In this document: one piece after another, positions 60,228 to 63,488 of the stretch
How the letters are laid out: every line of letters starts with the position of its first letter
Numbering within the stretch: position 1 is the first letter of the stretch
Origin: an uncultured Spirochaetales bacterium
Lineage (GTDB): Bacteria; Spirochaetota; Spirochaetia; Sphaerochaetales; Sphaerochaetaceae
Reading direction: 5' to 3'
NCBI GenBank assembly: GCA_944393005.1
Contig: CALXYO010000012.1
Location: forward strand, 1-63,488
Length of the DNA: 63,488 nucleotides
Notes under the pieces: generated by a model
Seen by the model: only the letters and a program-made list of their open reading frames with translations
Told to the model about the DNA's origin: nothing
The model's database searches: none
Made by a program: the position numbers and the translations under genes

Positions 60228-60266
60228 CAAAAAGAGCTTCCGGAAACGGAAGCCTTTGTTTTTCTG
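60228..60266. terminator. Bidirectional terminator between tRNA-Glu and the MATE gene
   Basis: GCTTCCG (60236-60242) and CGGAAGC (60247-60253) enclose a GAAA tetraloop. CTTTGTTTTT follows on the plus strand and TCTTTTTG on the minus strand, so both tRNA and MATE transcripts can end here. Confidence 0.88.
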
Positions 60267-60315
60267 TATGGATAATCGTTATATATGCAGGTCTTCCGGT
60301 CTGCATTCCGGCAGA

Positions 60316-61674
60316 TCATCCTGCCGGATGGATCTTCAGTTTTGTTCTGATGCCGTGCATCTGCACTGCATAGCAGATGGGGAGTATCACCGCCGCGCAT
60401 ACCCATGCGACAGGGCTTGCATAGCAGATTCCGAGATAGCCGAAGACTGAGGGAAGCGTAAATGCCGCGATTGTCCTTGCCGCCAGTTCTGTTATTGAGC
60501 TGATCATCGGTATCGAACCGGATCCGAGCCCCTGGCATCCGGTTCTGAAAAGGAAGATCATTCCAAGCGGTATGAAGAATACGATTACTGTCCTGACATA
60601 AATGATAGCGTTGTCAATTACATCCTGTCCTGATGTCTGTCTGTCAAGGAAGAGGTAGGCGAGCGGTTCTGTGATGAAGAATGAGAGGATATAGGAGATG
60701 AGTGACCACAGCACGATAAGTGCGAAACATACTGCAAATCCTTTTTTTATCCTCTCATATTCCCCGGCTCCGAGATTCTGTCCAGCGTATGTGCTTATTG
60801 CCATGCCGAGAGCCGTGAACATCTGGCTCATGATTGTTTCTATTTTCGTTCCGATTGAATATGCAGCGATTATGTTGCTGCCGAAATCGTTTATGGCAAT
60901 CTGTACGATTATCACACCGAGTGCGCATACGGAGAACTGGACAGCACCTGGGATTCCGATTTTCAGAAGCATCCTGATGATGTGGAAATCGAGCTTGAAG
61001 TCATTCTTCCTGAATTTGAAAATAGGGAATTTCCTGACAATATATACGTACGATATAGCTGCGGAGATGGCCTGAGAGAGAATTGTCGCTATGGCAACGC
61101 CTGCACATGCCAGAGGAATCACAAGCACGAAGAAGAGATCAAGGACGACATTCAGTACAGATGAGATGACCAGGAACAGAAGAGGGCTCCTGCTGTCACC
61201 GACTGCTCTCAGGATTGAGGAAAAGAGGTTGTAGAATATGGATGCAAGAAGGCCAATATATATTATCGATATGTAATCATTGGCCATGGTGATGATGTTT
61301 TCAGGTGTTCTGACAAGTTCCAGAAGCGGCATGGAGAAGATAAAGAACAATGCTGATATTATTACACCGACTACTATCGAAGCCACGATGCTCATGGCAT
61401 AGCATTTTCTCATCCTGTCATAGTCGTTTGCTCCGTAACACTGGCTGACAAGAACTGCGAAGCCGCATCCGAGTCCCTGTGCAAAGCCTACTACCATGAA
61501 GCTGAAACCTCCGATGGCACCAAGTGCGGCAAGGGCCTCCACTCCCACAAAACGGCCGACAACTATTGTGTCAACCATTGAATAAACCTGCTGAAACAGA
61601 TTGCCGAGAAACAGCGGCAACGAGAAACCTATCAGCAGTTTCAGGGCTGAGCCCTGTGTCATATTCTTTTCCAT
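60316..61674 (-). CDS. MATE-family efflux transporter
   Basis: A 452-residue, twelve-segment exporter of the MATE/NorM-DinF superfamily. The N-terminus LKLLIGFSLPLFLGNLFQQVYSMVDTIVVGRFVGVEALAALGAIGGFSFMVVGFAQGLGCGFAVLVSQCYGAND is typical. It is only distantly like the other MATE in the window. The promoter is TTGACA (plus-strand 61709-61714), 17 bp, TAAAAA (61686-61691), 11 nt before the ATG, so the leader is only a few nt. Confidence 0.92.
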   Translation of the reverse strand: MEKNMTQGSALKLLIGFSLPLFLGNLFQQVYSMVDTIVVGRFVGVEALAALGAIGGFSFMVVGFAQGLGCGFAVLVSQCYGANDYDRMRKCYAMSIVASIVVGVIISALFFIFSMPLLELVRTPENIITMANDYISIIYIGLLASIFYNLFSSILRAVGDSRSPLLFLVISSVLNVVLDLFFVLVIPLACAGVAIATILSQAISAAISYVYIVRKFPIFKFRKNDFKLDFHIIRMLLKIGIPGAVQFSVCALGVIIVQIAINDFGSNIIAAYSIGTKIETIMSQMFTALGMAISTYAGQNLGAGEYERIKKGFAVCFALIVLWSLISYILSFFITEPLAYLFLDRQTSGQDVIDNAIIYVRTVIVFFIPLGMIFLFRTGCQGLGSGSIPMISSITELAARTIAAFTLPSVFGYLGICYASPVAWVCAAVILPICYAVQMHGIRTKLKIHPAG

Positions 61675-61762
61675 AACGAGATGCGTTTTTAATCTAAAGA
61701 CAACCTCTTGTCAATCAGAAAAATGGCGTGGGAAAATTTTTTATAATTTTTTCGAAACCCTA

Positions 61763-61900
61763 TTTACATTCGATCAAAGAAGGTGTAATGTCTCGTTCTG
61801 TTGGCTCAGACAGAGCTGCTGAAACTGAAAAGCACTGAGAAAAAAACTTCAAAAAGAGAAGAGAAAGTGCTTGACAGGAAACAGAGGAATCTGCTAAGTT
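61763..61900 (+). promoter_or_regulatory. Tandem rRNA operon promoters
   Basis: P1 candidate: TTTACA (61763-61768), 17 bp, TAATGT (61786-61791). P2: TTGACA (61871-61876), 18 bp, TAAGTT (61895-61900), with TGC before the -10, as in the tRNA promoter. The leader from P2 to 16S is about 180 nt and contains the palindrome CTGCACGCTTGCGTGCAG (62063-62080). Confidence 0.7.
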
Positions 61901-62085
61901 GACAAGGCACTCGCAAGAGAGCAAGAGATTTTTGAAAGACTGATGAGCGAAGGAAAAGAGAGAAAGCAATAGAAGCTTGAGGCTTCTGTCAATAAGTAAG
62001 AACGAACTGGAAGAAAGACCAGGAAGTTCGTGCGAGTAAGACAGGATGAACTGAGAAGTTGACTGCACGCTTGCGTGCAGAATTA

Positions 62086-63488
<1,403 letters not shown>

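Noticed and set aside
60308..60327. CCGGCAG/CTGCCGG hairpin at the 3' end of the MATE gene as terminator
   Set aside because: It overlaps the stop codon and has no T run on either side; the hairpin at 60236-60253 is the better terminator.

Overview
The window is a bacterial chromosome segment that starts inside a 5S rRNA gene and ends inside a 16S rRNA gene, so it probably runs between two rRNA operons, where assemblies usually break. The 16S 5' region, the tandem 5S genes, two EF-G paralogues, an XPB-type helicase and a fused AroD-AroE enzyme fit a spirochaete. Sphaerochaetaceae is my best guess from the 16S text, read by eye and not placed on a tree.

Layout: (1) 1-472, tandem 5S genes, then a yybP-ykoY type manganese riboswitch ahead of mntP. 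(2) 1.2-6 kb, SCP2-like protein plus iron alcohol dehydrogenase, typA/bipA, exonuclease III. (3) 6-8.2 kb, an AT-rich island with a ParA ATPase, a small ribbon-helix-helix partner, a damaged-looking NUDIX gene and a possible gene remnant. (4) 8.2-18.3 kb, an S66 peptidase and a carbohydrate locus: YesM/YesN-like two-component pair divergent from an ABC importer (binding protein and two permeases), a GH66 dextranase-like enzyme without signal peptide and a second putative glycosidase. (5) 18.7-25.7 kb, orphan PTS IIC-like membrane protein, UvrD-type helicase, GT8, DUF362-ferredoxin protein, rRNA methyltransferase, hemolysin III family protein, divergent PAP2 protein. (6) 25.7-31.8 kb, the oxidative TCA arm to 2-oxoglutarate: aconitase, isocitrate dehydrogenase and a DUF6506 protein, converging on citrate synthase, a CoA-binding protein and a beta-hydroxyacid dehydrogenase. 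(7) 31.9-42 kb, GNAT, SmtB-like ArsR regulator, Maf, ABC-F, and shikimate genes (aroDE fusion, aroK, aroC) with an XPB helicase and its apparent partner. (8) 42-50.2 kb, dGTPase, NrdR, ACT protein, P-loop protein, inositol-phosphatase family protein, mfd, trmB. (9) 50.2-61.7 kb, EF-G-like protein, XRE regulator, EF-G, two MATE exporters, a CLC of fluoride-exporter type, lipoprotein, aldehyde dehydrogenase, tRNA-Lys and tRNA-Glu. (10) 61.7 kb to the end, rRNA promoters and 16S.

The most striking signal is not a gene family. Many first-of-transcript genes have no Shine-Dalgarno sequence and instead carry a sigma70-like -35/-10 pair whose -10 ends 6-9 nt before the start codon, which predicts leaderless mRNAs. 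Genes inside operons, and some with longer leaders, keep strong Shine-Dalgarno sites. I used this rule to choose several starts. No CRISPR array, insertion sequence, prophage or obvious defence system was seen.
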